From Pseudomonas anguilliseptica (GTDB lineage Bacteria; Pseudomonadota; Gammaproteobacteria; Pseudomonadales; Pseudomonadaceae): a stretch of DNA of 64,000 nucleotides. The translations under genes were made by a program, and so were the position numbers. The DNA lies in NCBI RefSeq assembly GCF_900105355.1, contig NZ_FNSC01000001.1, forward strand, positions 4,092,001 to 4,156,000, given 5' to 3'. The notes beneath the pieces are model-generated. The model searched no databases. It had not been told where the DNA came from and saw nothing but the letters and a program-made list of their open reading frames with translations. Positions 47,910-58,392 of the stretch are shown here, one piece after another (position 1 is the first letter of the stretch; the number at the start of each line of letters is the position of its first letter).

Positions 47910-48410
47910 TCAGGGCTTCTTTGGAGTCAGTTTGGTGGTCATTTCCGCCAATAGCTGATTGACCTTGGGTACGGCGGCTTCCAGCTTGCCCTGGGTCAGC
48001 TGCGCGGACTGCGCGGTCAGTGTCGGCATTTTCTCCAGGACTTTCTTGCCAAGCGGCGATTCATAGAAACGAATCAGGTCTTTCATTTCCTGCTCGTCGA
48101 AGTTGCTGGTGTAGAGCTTGACCATATCCGGCTTGAGCTTGTCCCAACCCACAGCCTGTTCAAGGGCTGCATTGGCCTGGGCCTGGTAGGTTTCCAGCAC
48201 AGCTTTCTCGCTCTGCGGCGCATTGCTCTCGGCAAAGCGCTGGGCAAACATCTGCTGCACCTGGGCAAAGACCGGGACCGCCAGCTTGTCGGCGCGAGCC
48301 AGCAGCAGGAAACGCTCGGCATCGGCGGCGTGGCTTTTGCCATCGGCAAGTACCTGAGCACTACCGCACGTCAGTATTAAGGCAGCGCAAAAGGCAGGTA
48401 AACGTGACAT
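47910..48410 (-). CDS. DUF2059-family exported protein
   Basis: A 166-residue protein with a signal peptide (LPAFCAALILTCGSAQVLA, cleaved about residue 22) and a helical DUF2059 domain: LYTSNFDEQEMKDLIRFYES followed by PLGKKVLEKMPTLT, the family hallmark. Function is unknown, and it probably acts in the periplasm. Directly upstream of bolA with no gap, a frequent arrangement in Pseudomonas. Confidence 0.9.
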   Translation of the reverse strand: MSRLPAFCAALILTCGSAQVLADGKSHAADAERFLLLARADKLAVPVFAQVQQMFAQRFAESNAPQSEKAVLETYQAQANAALEQAVGWDKLKPDMVKLYTSNFDEQEMKDLIRFYESPLGKKVLEKMPTLTAQSAQLTQGKLEAAVPKVNQLLAEMTTKLTPKKP

Positions 48411-48663
48411 GTACTACTCCTGAGGAAGGTAATGAGTGCTGTTGGACTAAGTTGCCGGCATTTTGTGCCCAAGCGCTGGTCACACTCAAGTCAGTAAGAG
48501 CGTCGATCAACTCACGCTACAACTGTGCACTGGCGCACTGCCTGCATAAAGGCCAAAATGCCAGCACTTGCCGAGCAGGCCAATGCCTGTGCATGCTCGG
48601 CGAGATAAGCCATCTTCTGCTTCAGCGCGCCTTTGAGCCCACAGGGTAGGCGCCAGCACACAC

Positions 48664-49686
48664 ATGGACGTGTCGATGAACAGTTTCACTCACCCAGAGC
48701 CTTTGGCCGCCATCGCGCTATGCGACAGCCGCGGCCTGCTCAACCCGCAGGCCATCGGCTGGTCGCCCAGGCCGATGATCGATTGCGCCATACCCGGGCA
48801 CTTCGGCCGGCGCAAACGCTGGAACCATTGGTGCATCACCACTCCGCAGTGGATGCTCTCCTTCACCCAGGCCGACCTCGACTACCTGGGTTACGCCGCC
48901 GCCTACTTCCTTGATCTGCAAAGCGGCCAAGCCGTCGCCTACAGCCAGTACCGCCTATTCGGCCGTGGTTGCGAGCTGCCAGATCAGCCACAGGCCAGCC
49001 ACGAATTCAACCACCCACGCCTGCAACTGCGCGTGGCTGAACATACCGGGCGCACGCGCATCACCATCAATGCACCGGATATTGGCGGACAGCCGCTGCA
49101 AGTCGCCCTGGACATTCAACGCCCTGCCCACCTGGACTCGGTCAACCTGGTCGCTCCGCTTGGCCCACATAGCTTTCACGCCACCAGTCGTCAGCTGGGT
49201 CTGCCCTGCAGCGGCAGCGTGCAACTGGGTAAACAGCATTACAGCTGCGTAACCGGGCAAAGCTTTGCCTCGTTGGATTTCGGCCGTGGCGTCTGGCCGC
49301 TCAACAGCCACTGGACCCGCGCCGCTTTTGCCGCGCCAGGTGGAATCGCCGGCAACTTCGGCGCTGGCTGGACAGATCACAGCGGCCTGTCGGAAAACAC
49401 CCTGTGGCTTGGTGGCGAGCTGCAGCATCTGGACTCTCCCATTGCCATCACCCAGGCGCCGCACAACCCGCTGGCACCCTGGCAGCTGCGCAGCACGACT
49501 GACAGCGTCAACCTGACCTTCACCCCACGCCAGCGTCACCAGACCTACCGCCGGCTTGGGCCGTTCTATGCTGACACGCAGCAGTGGTTTGGGCATTTCG
49601 AGGGGTTTTTGCGCGGCCCGGAAGGTGAGCGCGTACCCGTCAACAACGCCCTTGGCTGGCTAGGTGAAACCCGCGCCCGCTGGTAG
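48664..49686 (+). CDS. DUF2804-family protein
   Basis: A 340-residue protein of the DUF2804 family, no known reaction. Typical segments are GRRKRWNHWCITTPQWMLSF near the N-terminus, SFASLDFGRGVWPLNSHWTR in the middle, and LGPFYADTQQWFGHFEGFLR followed by NNALGWLGETRARW at the very end. No signal peptide or membrane helix is evident. A lipocalin-like or hydroxyneurosporene synthase-like beta fold is sometimes suggested for the family. The start could be ATG 48664 or 48676; neither has a clear ribosome-binding site. Confidence 0.85.
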   Translation: MDVSMNSFTHPEPLAAIALCDSRGLLNPQAIGWSPRPMIDCAIPGHFGRRKRWNHWCITTPQWMLSFTQADLDYLGYAAAYFLDLQSGQAVAYSQYRLFGRGCELPDQPQASHEFNHPRLQLRVAEHTGRTRITINAPDIGGQPLQVALDIQRPAHLDSVNLVAPLGPHSFHATSRQLGLPCSGSVQLGKQHYSCVTGQSFASLDFGRGVWPLNSHWTRAAFAAPGGIAGNFGAGWTDHSGLSENTLWLGGELQHLDSPIAITQAPHNPLAPWQLRSTTDSVNLTFTPRQRHQTYRRLGPFYADTQQWFGHFEGFLRGPEGERVPVNNALGWLGETRARW

Positions 49687-49815
49687 TTACCTGTTAGTTA
49701 CCTGTGGCAGTTGAACCTCTGCTGATGCACAGCGACCTAAGCTGAGATACGCCCAGGCGGCAGCCGCTGGCCTGGCAATTCCTTTGCTGCACGCGCAACC
49801 ATCAGGAGAGCCGCC

Positions 49816-51210
49816 ATGAGCCGCACTGAAACCGACAGCCTGGGCCCCATCGAAGTACCTGATGAAGCCTATTGGGGCGCGCAGACCCAGCGCTCGCTGA
49901 TCAACTTCGCTATCGGTCAGGAACGCATGCCCTTGCCGGTGGTGCATGTCCTGGCGCTGATCAAAAAAGCCGCCGCACGGGTTAATCAGCGTATCGGTGA
50001 GTTGCCGGCAGACTTGGCCCGGCTGATCGAGCAGGCCGCCAATGAAGTGTTGGCCGGTCAGCATGATGAGCAATTCCCCCTGGTGGTCTGGCAAACCGGC
50101 AGCGGCACGCAAAGCAACATGAACGTCAACGAGGTGATTGCCGGGCGGGCCAACGAACTGGCAGGCAACGGCCGTGGCGGCAAGACGCCGGTGCACCCCA
50201 ACGACCATGTCAACCGCGCGCAAAGCTCCAACGACAGCTTCCCCACCGCCATGCATATCGCCGCCGTGCAAGCCGTGCAGCAGCAGCTGCTGCCCGCCGT
50301 GCGTGAACTGCGTGATGGACTGCAGGAACAAGCTGAACAGCATGCGCGGCTGGTCAAGACCGGGCGCACACACATGATGGACGCCACACCGATGACCTTC
50401 GGCCAGGAGCTATCGGCCTTTGTCGCGCAGCTGGGCTATGCCGAACGCGCCATCCAGGCCGCTCTGCCGGCTGCCTGTGAACTGGCCCAGGGCGGCACGG
50501 CAGTCGGCACTGGTTTGAACTCGCCGCAGGGCTTTGCCGATGCCATGGCCGCCGAACTGGCCGCATTGATCGGGCTGCCGCTGGTCAGCGCGCCGAACAA
50601 ATTCGCCGCCCTCTCCGGCCACGAACCGCTGGTGGCGCTATCGGGCGCCTTGAAAACCCTGGCAGTGGCCCTTATGAAACTGGCTAACGATCTGCGGTTG
50701 CTGGGCTCCGGCCCACGCGCTGGCTTTGCCGAGGTGCGTTTGCCCGCCAATGAGCCGGGCAGCTCGATCATGCCGGGCAAGGTCAATCCAACCCAATGCG
50801 AGGCGCTGTCGATGCTGGCTTGCCAAGTTCTTGGTAACGACACCACGATTGCCTTTGCCGCAAGCCAGGGCCATCTGCAACTCAACGTGTTCAAGCCGGT
50901 GATCATTCACAACCTGTTGCAATCGATACGTCTGCTGGCGGACGGCTGCCATAACTTCCAGCAGCACTGCGTCGCTGGCCTGCAACCGGACGCTGTGAAA
51001 ATGGCCGAGCACTTGGAGCGCGGCCTGATGCTGGTAACCGCGCTGAACCCGCATATCGGCTATGACAAGGCCGCCCAGATCGCCAAGCAGGCCTACCAGG
51101 ATGGCACCACCCTGCGAGAAGCGGCGCTGCAGCTGGGTTACCTGAGCAATGAACAATTCGACGCCTGGGTGCGTCCCGAAAACATGCTGGAGGCGGGTCA
51201 ACATGAGTGA
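49816..51210 (+). CDS. fumC: Fumarate hydratase, class II
   Basis: A 464-residue iron-independent fumarase that interconverts fumarate and malate in the TCA cycle. The superfamily signature [15 protein letters not shown] (about residues 315-329) carries the catalytic Ser loop. [24 protein letters not shown] sequence occurs at about 94-113 (here VIAGRA), and the active-site His is in [16 protein letters not shown] precedes ATG 49816. Its stop overlaps the following flavodoxin-like gene. In P. aeruginosa fumC lies in a Fur-regulated sodA operon; that context is absent here. Confidence 0.95.
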   Translation: MSRTETDSLGPIEVPDEAYWGAQTQRSLINFAIGQERMPLPVVHVLALIKKAAARVNQRIGELPADLARLIEQAANEVLAGQHDEQFPLVVWQTGSGTQSNMNVNEVIAGRANELAGNGRGGKTPVHPNDHVNRAQSSNDSFPTAMHIAAVQAVQQQLLPAVRELRDGLQEQAEQHARLVKTGRTHMMDATPMTFGQELSAFVAQLGYAERAIQAALPAACELAQGGTAVGTGLNSPQGFADAMAAELAALIGLPLVSAPNKFAALSGHEPLVALSGALKTLAVALMKLANDLRLLGSGPRAGFAEVRLPANEPGSSIMPGKVNPTQCEALSMLACQVLGNDTTIAFAASQGHLQLNVFKPVIIHNLLQSIRLLADGCHNFQQHCVAGLQPDAVKMAEHLERGLMLVTALNPHIGYDKAAQIAKQAYQDGTTLREAALQLGYLSNEQFDAWVRPENMLEAGQHE

Positions 51211-51823
51211 AGCGGCAAAGAGCGGCGCAACACCACTGGAAGGTGATGGCAAACGCATCCTGATGATTCTCGGCACACCGAAGGGCACCAGCTTCTGCCA
51301 TGCCCTCGGCGAAGCCTATGCCCAGGGAGCTCGCAGCAAGGGCCATGTGGTACGCCAGTTGAAGCTGGGAGAGATGAGCTATGACCCAGTGCTGCGTGAT
51401 GGCTACGAGCAAAGCCAGCAACTGGAACCCGATCTGCTGGAAGCACAGCGGCAGATCCACTGGGCCGAACACCTAGTATTCGTCTATCCGGTCTGGTGGG
51501 GCGGTATTCCTGCGCTGCTCAAAGGCTTTTTTGACCGCACCTTTCTGCCCGGCTTTGCCTTCAAGTACCGCAACCGCTCGCAACTCTGGGACAAGCTGCT
51601 GACCGGGCGCACCGCCGACCTGCTGGTGACCATGGATACGCCGCCCTGGTACTTCCGCTGGATCTACGGCGCACCCGGGCACCGACAGATGACTCGTACC
51701 ATCCTCGGCTTCAGCGGCATCAAAACCCGCCGCCTGGCCGAGTTCGCTCCCGTGCGCCCCTCCAGCGAAGAACAACGCCAGAGCTGGTTGCGCCGTGCGG
51801 AAAGTCTGGGCGTAAAAGCCTAG
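51203..51823 (+). CDS. NAD(P)H-dependent oxidoreductase (flavodoxin-like fold)
   Basis: A 206-residue flavoprotein of the quinone reductase/Flavodoxin_2 type, presumably FMN- or FAD-bound and reducing quinones or similar electrophiles with NAD(P)H. Fold landmarks are the N-terminal [20 protein letters not shown] phosphate loop, [20 protein letters not shown] with the conserved P-V-W-W-x-G-x-[17 protein letters not shown], and [22 protein letters not shown] 51203 overlaps the fumC stop, so it is translationally coupled. It meets the next gene tail to tail with 4 bp overlap. Confidence 0.9.
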   Translation: MSEAAKSGATPLEGDGKRILMILGTPKGTSFCHALGEAYAQGARSKGHVVRQLKLGEMSYDPVLRDGYEQSQQLEPDLLEAQRQIHWAEHLVFVYPVWWGGIPALLKGFFDRTFLPGFAFKYRNRSQLWDKLLTGRTADLLVTMDTPPWYFRWIYGAPGHRQMTRTILGFSGIKTRRLAEFAPVRPSSEEQRQSWLRRAESLGVKA

Positions 51824-52128
51824 TCGCCGAGGTACTCACGGGCTTTCAGGCCGACATAGCGACGGCCTGGATTATCTTCACTCGCGCTCCACTCCTCCGG
51901 GGAAAACAGCTGGAACAGGCCAATGCGGCAAAGTGTAGGTACGGCCAGTTCCAGCTCACGCTCGACCTCGCCGCGCTCACCCTGGTTATACAGTTCGATG
52001 TTGTGCAGCATGGTGGCCACCGTGCCCGTCTGGACACGACTGCCATCACGCAGGGTCACCGCCGGCAAAGATTGTTCTCCGACAGCAAGTATCTTGGCGT
52101 TGATTCGCGCCAGCTCATCCTGGCTCAT
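51820..52128 (-). CDS. Conserved hypothetical protein (DUF7709-like)
   Basis: A 102-residue acidic cytosolic protein. Recognisable stretches are LPAVTLRDGSRVQTGTVATM, LHNIELYNQGERGEVERELE and a C-terminal [11 protein letters not shown]. It resembles a small conserved family seen in Pseudomonas; the DUF number is from memory and not verified. No catalytic motif is evident. It overlaps the EamA transporter gene upstream by 4 bp (ATGA), so the two form one operon. Confidence 0.65.
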   Translation of the reverse strand: MSQDELARINAKILAVGEQSLPAVTLRDGSRVQTGTVATMLHNIELYNQGERGEVERELELAVPTLCRIGLFQLFSPEEWSASEDNPGRRYVGLKAREYLGD

Positions 52129-53096
52129 TTCAGGGCTCCTACGGGCATCACGTCACTCCTACGGGCTTTCCAGCTGGCGAGCAGCGATGGGCCAAGTGCC
52201 GTCAGCGCTGACCCCAACACCACCAGCACCGCTCCGCCATAGGCCAGCCAATTGATCTGCTCAGGCTGCACATGATCAGGCCACCAGCTGGCAGCCAGCG
52301 CCACCGAGGTAAAGGTTACCAACGGGGTAATCGCCAATGCTGCGCTGACCCGCGAAGCCTCCCAATGCGCCAGCGCTTCGGCAAACGCGCCGTAGGCCAC
52401 CAACGTATTCAGGCAGCAGGCAAACAGCAGCCAGCCCTGCAGCGGGCTCAGCTCAAACGCCTGCAGCGGATGTGCCCAGGGTGTCAGCAATAGAGCGCAG
52501 GCCAGGTAGATCACCATCATCACCTGCAGTGAATTCCACACCGTCAGCAACTGCTTCTGCGCCAAGCCATAAAAGGCCCAGACAAAAGCGGCCAATAGCA
52601 CGACCAGCACACCCGTGGTGTAGGCCGTCAGCGAAGTCAGCAGCTCGCCAAGACGCTGGTTGAAGAACAGGGCAAAGCCAATCAGCAGTACCAGCAAACC
52701 AAGCCCCTGACCGAGGCTGAAGCGCTCGCGGAAGATAAAGATGCTACTGACCAGCAGCAGAATCGGCGCCACCTGAATCACCAGCTGGGTCGTGCCGGGG
52801 CTGAGCAGGTTGAGGCCGACCAGATACAGCACATAATTGGCGGTCAACCCGGCTATCGCCAGCAGCAGGAGCCAGGCGCCCTTCTTGCCTAATGGGCGGA
52901 ACGCCGGCAGACGCTTGCTGGCCGCCAGGTAGGCCAGCAGGATGGAGCCGGAAACCAGCAGGCGAAACCAGGTCACCGTAACCGGATCCATCACCTGCAG
53001 CACTTGCTTGAGTTTGATCGGCAGCACGCCCCACAACACCGCAGTCAGCAGCGCGAGAAAAAGACCATAGAGCCAGCGACCGGAAGAAATATGCAT
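52125..53096 (-). CDS. EamA/DMT-family transporter
   Basis: A 323-residue inner-membrane permease with ten predicted helices in two EamA repeats (about 8-140 and 155-295). Visible signatures are LLTAVLWGVLPIKLKQVLQV with VTWFRLLVSGSILLAYLA in repeat one and VLLAAFVWAFYGLAQKQLL with ALAITPLVTFTSVALAASWW in repeat two. Such proteins usually export amino acids or metabolites; the substrate cannot be assigned. Intact, transcribed away from the DUF6316 gene. Confidence 0.9.
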   Translation of the reverse strand: MHISSGRWLYGLFLALLTAVLWGVLPIKLKQVLQVMDPVTVTWFRLLVSGSILLAYLAASKRLPAFRPLGKKGAWLLLLAIAGLTANYVLYLVGLNLLSPGTTQLVIQVAPILLLVSSIFIFRERFSLGQGLGLLVLLIGFALFFNQRLGELLTSLTAYTTGVLVVLLAAFVWAFYGLAQKQLLTVWNSLQVMMVIYLACALLLTPWAHPLQAFELSPLQGWLLFACCLNTLVAYGAFAEALAHWEASRVSAALAITPLVTFTSVALAASWWPDHVQPEQINWLAYGGAVLVVLGSALTALGPSLLASWKARRSDVMPVGALK

Positions 53097-53284
53097 AAAC
53101 GCCTCACAACCTGCACCGCAACCTTTGCCCGATGCAAGTTGGAGCGGTCATGCAGCATTCTAGGTCGCGCCTGCAGACCGGCACAGCCACAGCCATGAAC
53201 GGCTATTCACGGCAACTGTACTGATAGCCGCATAACACCAAGCCGAAATTCTGGCGTCAAAAAATATAAAACCCGTGGAAATCA

Positions 53285-53299
53285 TGCCGAATTTCGGCA
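53285..53299. promoter_or_regulatory. Perfect palindrome upstream of the DUF6316-type gene
   Basis: TGCCGAA-T-TTCGGCA at 53285-53299 is a 7-bp perfect inverted repeat with a 1-nt centre, in the 297-bp divergent region between the EamA and DUF6316 genes. A related half site (GCCGAAATTCTGGC) lies about 50 bp upstream. Possible operator, factor unknown. Confidence 0.4.
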
Positions 53300-53393
53300 A
53301 AAACGACCATTTGTCGCTATTTGATGCAACCATAAAAACCCCGTTTAGACTGACCTCAGAAGCTTAGAAGCTCACTTTGCGGGAGGTTCATCT

Positions 53394-53603
53394 ATGTTCG
53401 GTCAACGCCATATCGACCATAACCCCGGCACCCACTACCGCAGCGAACGCGTTAGCGCGGTCAACGGCCAGTTCTTCTTCTCCACCCGCGAGGGCACCCT
53501 GGAAGGCCCCTATTTCAACCGAACGGATGCCGAACGCGAGATCGCCTTCTATATCCGCAGGATGATCCAGGCCAACGAGATCATCGAAAGCCGCGCATTC
53601 TGA
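53394..53603 (+). CDS. Small DUF6316-like protein
   Basis: A 69-residue protein of a small conserved Pseudomonas family, DUF6316 by recollection. It reads as a two-strand and helix unit: ERVSAVNGQFFFSTREGTLE and GPYFNRTDAEREIAFYIRRM. The GPY-F-x-x-x-x-A-E pattern resembles proteins that sit near stress or surface genes, but no function is claimed. A GGGAGG ribosome-binding site lies 7 bp before ATG 53394. A strong bidirectional terminator follows. Confidence 0.8.
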   Translation: MFGQRHIDHNPGTHYRSERVSAVNGQFFFSTREGTLEGPYFNRTDAEREIAFYIRRMIQANEIIESRAF

Positions 53604-53621
53604 ACACAAAGACCAGCCAAT

Positions 53622-53653
53622 AAAAAACCGCGACACGTCGCGGTTTTTTATTT
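53622..53653. terminator. Bidirectional terminator
   Basis: AAAAAACCGCGA (53622-53633) and TCGCGGTTTTTT (53638-53649) pair around CACG. A- and T-runs on both sides suit termination of both the small + gene and the - strand thiolase gene. Confidence 0.9.
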
Positions 53654-53665
53654 AGCGCAGGACGA

Positions 53666-54850
53666 TCAGCGCACCGCTTCAAACAACCCGGTTGCGCCCA
53701 TGCCGCCGCCCACACACATGGTGACGATGCCGTAGCGCAGCTGGCGCCGCTGTAGCTCACGCACCAGATGGCCGACCTGACGCGAACCGGTCATGCCGAA
53801 CGGGTGGCCGATGGAAATCGAGCCGCCATTGACGTTGTACTTGGCGTTATCGATTTCCAGACGGTCGCGGGCATACAGGCACTGCGAAGCAAAGGCTTCG
53901 TTAAGCTCCCACAGGTCGATATCGGCAATGCTCAGACCCTTGGCCTTGAGCAGCTTGGGCACCGAGAACACCGGACCAATGCCCATCTCGTCCGGTTCGC
54001 AGCCAGCGGCAACAAAGCCGCGGAAGAACGCCAGCGGCTTGAGCCCCAGCTCGATGGCCTTTTCCAGGCTCAACACCAGAGTCATCGACGCGCCATCGGA
54101 GAGCTGCGAGGCATTGCCAGCGGTGACCGAGCCGTCGTCGGCAAACACCGGTTTGAGCGCAGCGAGGCTTTCCAAGGTGGTGTCAGCACGGTTGCAGTCG
54201 TCGTGAGCGACGATGCCGTCGGCGATGCTCTTCTCGCCACTGGCTTTGTCTTCGACTTGATATTTCACGTGCATCGGCACGATTTCATCGTCGAACAAGC
54301 CTTCGGCCTGCGCTCGCGCAGTGCGCTGCTGGCTCTGCAGGGCGTAAGCGTCCTGGGCTTCGCGGCTGACGTTGTAGCGGCGCGCAACGATCTCAGCGGT
54401 CTGGCCCATCGGGTAATAGATACCCGGCACCTCTTTCTGCAGCAACGGGTTGAACAGGTTCTGCGTGTTCATGCTTTTCAGGGTCATGGTGATCGACTCG
54501 ACACCGCCTGCGACGATGACATCGCTGCAGCCCGACGCCACCTGGTTGGCAGCAATCGCGATGGCCTGCAGGCCCGAGGAGCAGAAACGGTTGAGAGTCA
54601 TGCCGGCCACGTTGGTGCCCAGGCCGGACAGCACGGCCACGTTGCGGCCGATGTTCATGCCCTGGGCGCCTTCATTGGAGCCAGCGCCAACGATACAGTC
54701 ATCCACCAGCGCCGGGTCGATACCGCTGCGCGCCAGCAGTGCATTGACGCAATGAGCCGCCATGTCGTCTGGACGGGTCAGATTGAACTTGCCACGGAAG
54801 GACTTGGCCAAGCCAGTCCGTACGCTGTCAACGATCACCACTTCACGCAT
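53666..54850 (-). CDS. Acetyl-CoA C-acyltransferase (thiolase)
   Basis: A 394-residue thiolase counted from ATG 54850. The nucleophile Cys90 is in TLNRFCSSGLQAIAIAANQV, the active-site His in SIGHPFGMTGSR, and the second catalytic Cys in TMCVGGGMGATGLF. It catalyses CoA-dependent cleavage of 3-ketoacyl-CoA or acetoacetyl-CoA condensation, and could complete leucine or fatty-acid catabolism together with genes elsewhere in the window, which is an inference. Four extra codons upstream (54862) are possible but unnecessary. Confidence 0.92.
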   Translation of the reverse strand: MREVVIVDSVRTGLAKSFRGKFNLTRPDDMAAHCVNALLARSGIDPALVDDCIVGAGSNEGAQGMNIGRNVAVLSGLGTNVAGMTLNRFCSSGLQAIAIAANQVASGCSDVIVAGGVESITMTLKSMNTQNLFNPLLQKEVPGIYYPMGQTAEIVARRYNVSREAQDAYALQSQQRTARAQAEGLFDDEIVPMHVKYQVEDKASGEKSIADGIVAHDDCNRADTTLESLAALKPVFADDGSVTAGNASQLSDGASMTLVLSLEKAIELGLKPLAFFRGFVAAGCEPDEMGIGPVFSVPKLLKAKGLSIADIDLWELNEAFASQCLYARDRLEIDNAKYNVNGGSISIGHPFGMTGSRQVGHLVRELQRRQLRYGIVTMCVGGGMGATGLFEAVR

Positions 54851-54963
54851 GTCGCACCTCATTGTTATTGGGTTGAGTTGCCAACAAGAATAAAGCCGGA
54901 CAATCTCACTCAGCGATGATCATTCATCAGTCGTATGCGCGACCATCCTGTTGTCCATGTGCC

Positions 54964-56451
54964 TCAGTCTTTTGCGAATGCGGCTTCAAGCGCCTCATTG
55001 ATGGTGCTCAGTACCTTGATTCGGGCAAAGCGCTTGTCATTGGCTTCCACCAGCGTCCAGGGCGCAATTTCCGTACTGGTACGGTCGACCATATCGCCCA
55101 CTGCATCGCGGTACAGCGGCCACTTATCACGGTTACGCCAATCTTCTTCGGTGATCTTGAAACGTTTGAAGGGGATCTGCTCACGCGCCTTGAAGCGTTC
55201 CAACTGGGTTTGCTGATCGATCGACAGCCAGAACTTCACCAGCACCACGCCGGCTTCGCTGAGCTGCTCTTCGAAGTCATTGATCTCGCCATAGGCGCGT
55301 AGCCAGTCGCCAGTGCTGCAGAAGCCCTCGACCCGTTCCACCAGCACCCGGCCATACCAGGAGCGATCAAACACGGTGAACTTCCCGCGGAGTGGAATAT
55401 GCCGCCAGAAGCGCCACAGATAAGGCTGCGCACGCTCTTCCTCGGTCGGCGCGGCAACCGGAACAATGCGGTACTGGCGCGGATCGAGCGCGCCAATCAC
55501 CCGGCGAATTGCCCCGCCCTTACCGGCTGCATCATTGCCTTCGAACACCGCAATCAACGAATGGCGACGCATGCGTTTGTCGCGCATCAGGCTGGACAAC
55601 CGCGCCTGCTCAAGCACCAGTTGCTCGTTGTAGCTGTCCTTGTCCAGCGCCTGAGTCATGTCCAGGCTGTCGATCAGCCCACGTTCATCCAGGCTGGAGG
55701 TCAGCGGCGCGGCATGCGGATGGGGCACGGGGCGCGCCTTGGCCTTCAACGCGGCTTGCAAGCCATCGAGCAGGATGCGTCCGACCGTCAGGCTGCGGTA
55801 ATACTCATCCACACCTTCCACTACATACCAGGGCGCATAATCGCGGCTGGTGCGGCGCAGCACACGCTCACCGACGCGTACAAATTTGTCGTAGGTTTTT
55901 GACTGTTGCCAGTCCAACGGGCTGATCCGCCAGCTGTGCAAGGGGTCATCCTGCAGTGCCTTGAGCCGCGCCTTCATCTGCTGCTTGGACAGATGGAACC
56001 AGAACTTGAAGATCAGCGTGCCCTCATCGCAGAGCATGCGCTCCAGCCCGAGTGTGGTGTCGATGGCCTGATCGAGCACGGCGTTCTTGATCCGCCCATG
56101 CACCCGCCCCTGCAGCATCTGGCTGTACCAGTTACCGAAGAAAATGCCGATGCGCCCCTTGGGTGGCAGTTGCCGCCAGTAGCGCCAGGCCGGCGGCCGC
56201 GCCAGTTCTTCATCAGTCTGCTGATCGAAGGTACTGACCTGAATCAGTCGCGCATCCATCCACTCATTGAGCAGCTTGACCGTCTCGCCCTTACCCGCAC
56301 CTTCGATGCCGTTGATCAGAATAAGCACGGCAAAACGCCCTTGCTGCTGCAGTTCGTACTGCGCCTCCAGCAGCGCTTCGCGCAGCGCGGGGGCCTCGGC
56401 CTCAAAGGTTTCTTTATCAATGCTGCGGCCGATCTCGGCGGATTCGAACAT
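54964..56451 (-). CDS. pap: Polyphosphate:AMP phosphotransferase (two-domain PPK2 class II)
   Basis: A 495-residue PPK2 enzyme that phosphorylates AMP to ADP with polyphosphate. Two tandem kinase modules each carry a Walker A, LINGIEGAGKGETVKLL near residue 45 and VFEGNDAAGKGGAIRRV near 303, and a lid motif (PPAWRYWRQLPPKGRIGIFF and YLWRFWRHIPLRGKFTVFD). The two-domain form is typical of Pseudomonas Pap. ATG 56451 is chosen: the frame opens to 56508, but MFESAEIGRSIDKETFEAEA is the conserved N-terminus. Confidence 0.93.
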   Translation of the reverse strand: MFESAEIGRSIDKETFEAEAPALREALLEAQYELQQQGRFAVLILINGIEGAGKGETVKLLNEWMDARLIQVSTFDQQTDEELARPPAWRYWRQLPPKGRIGIFFGNWYSQMLQGRVHGRIKNAVLDQAIDTTLGLERMLCDEGTLIFKFWFHLSKQQMKARLKALQDDPLHSWRISPLDWQQSKTYDKFVRVGERVLRRTSRDYAPWYVVEGVDEYYRSLTVGRILLDGLQAALKAKARPVPHPHAAPLTSSLDERGLIDSLDMTQALDKDSYNEQLVLEQARLSSLMRDKRMRRHSLIAVFEGNDAAGKGGAIRRVIGALDPRQYRIVPVAAPTEEERAQPYLWRFWRHIPLRGKFTVFDRSWYGRVLVERVEGFCSTGDWLRAYGEINDFEEQLSEAGVVLVKFWLSIDQQTQLERFKAREQIPFKRFKITEEDWRNRDKWPLYRDAVGDMVDRTSTEIAPWTLVEANDKRFARIKVLSTINEALEAAFAKD

Positions 56452-56525
56452 AGCCCACTCCCTGACAATATCGTTTGAGCCTAGCGGATCGGCAGTGGCT
56501 GTGGCCAAGCCGTTGTGGGATTCGC

Positions 56526-56834
56526 TCAGCGCCGGGTAATCAGCCCCTGCTTGGCTACGCGCGTCAACTGACGCACGGTTTCATCCAGCTGCGCGGCCGT
56601 TGGCGCCTGGATCACCGCCATATCGAAATGATTGCTGGCAAAGCGCGCCAGGGATTCGCCGTCATGCACAAAGTTGATCAGGAAGGTACGCGGCCCCGGC
56701 CAGCGTTTGGGCCAGCCATCAAGGTAGCGCAACCGCGTCGGCTGGTGGCTGCCGCCAAGGAGGATTTTCGGATTGTGCAGGGTCAGCCCGGACGTGATCG
56801 GGGCTAGACGAATAAGCGGTTGGGGACAGTGCAT
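56526..56834 (-). CDS. Hypothetical protein
   Basis: A 102-residue protein of unrecognised family. The coding strand has normal codon bias and contains RFASNHFDMAVIQAPTAAQL followed by a C-terminal helix (LDETVRQLTRVAKQGL). The N-terminal half (KILLGGSHQPTRLRYLDGWP, then RTFLINFVHDGE) looks like alpha/beta secondary structure. No motif or signal peptide. It might be a small conserved Pseudomonas protein downstream of no clear partner. No function is proposed. Confidence 0.6.
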   Translation of the reverse strand: MHCPQPLIRLAPITSGLTLHNPKILLGGSHQPTRLRYLDGWPKRWPGPRTFLINFVHDGESLARFASNHFDMAVIQAPTAAQLDETVRQLTRVAKQGLITRR

Positions 56835-58312
<1,478 letters not shown>

Positions 58313-58318
58313 CAGCTT

Positions 58319-58349
58319 CGCCAGGGGCTAACCTCAGCCCCTGGCGTTT
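58319..58349 (+). terminator. Hairpin between lipA and lif
   Basis: An 11-bp perfect stem (CGCCAGGGGCT 58319-58329 and AGCCCCTGGCG 58336-58346) is followed by only TTT. It sits 7 bp after the lipA stop and probably acts as partial terminator or mRNA stabiliser, giving less lif than lipA. Confidence 0.6.
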
Positions 58350-58392
58350 CTGCCCGCCTCGCCGAATTCGTCTGTCCGTCTAAAGAGTGCCT

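Noticed and set aside
53768..54919. A 383-codon open frame on the + strand
   Set aside because: Antisense to the thiolase gene, which contains all catalytic motifs.
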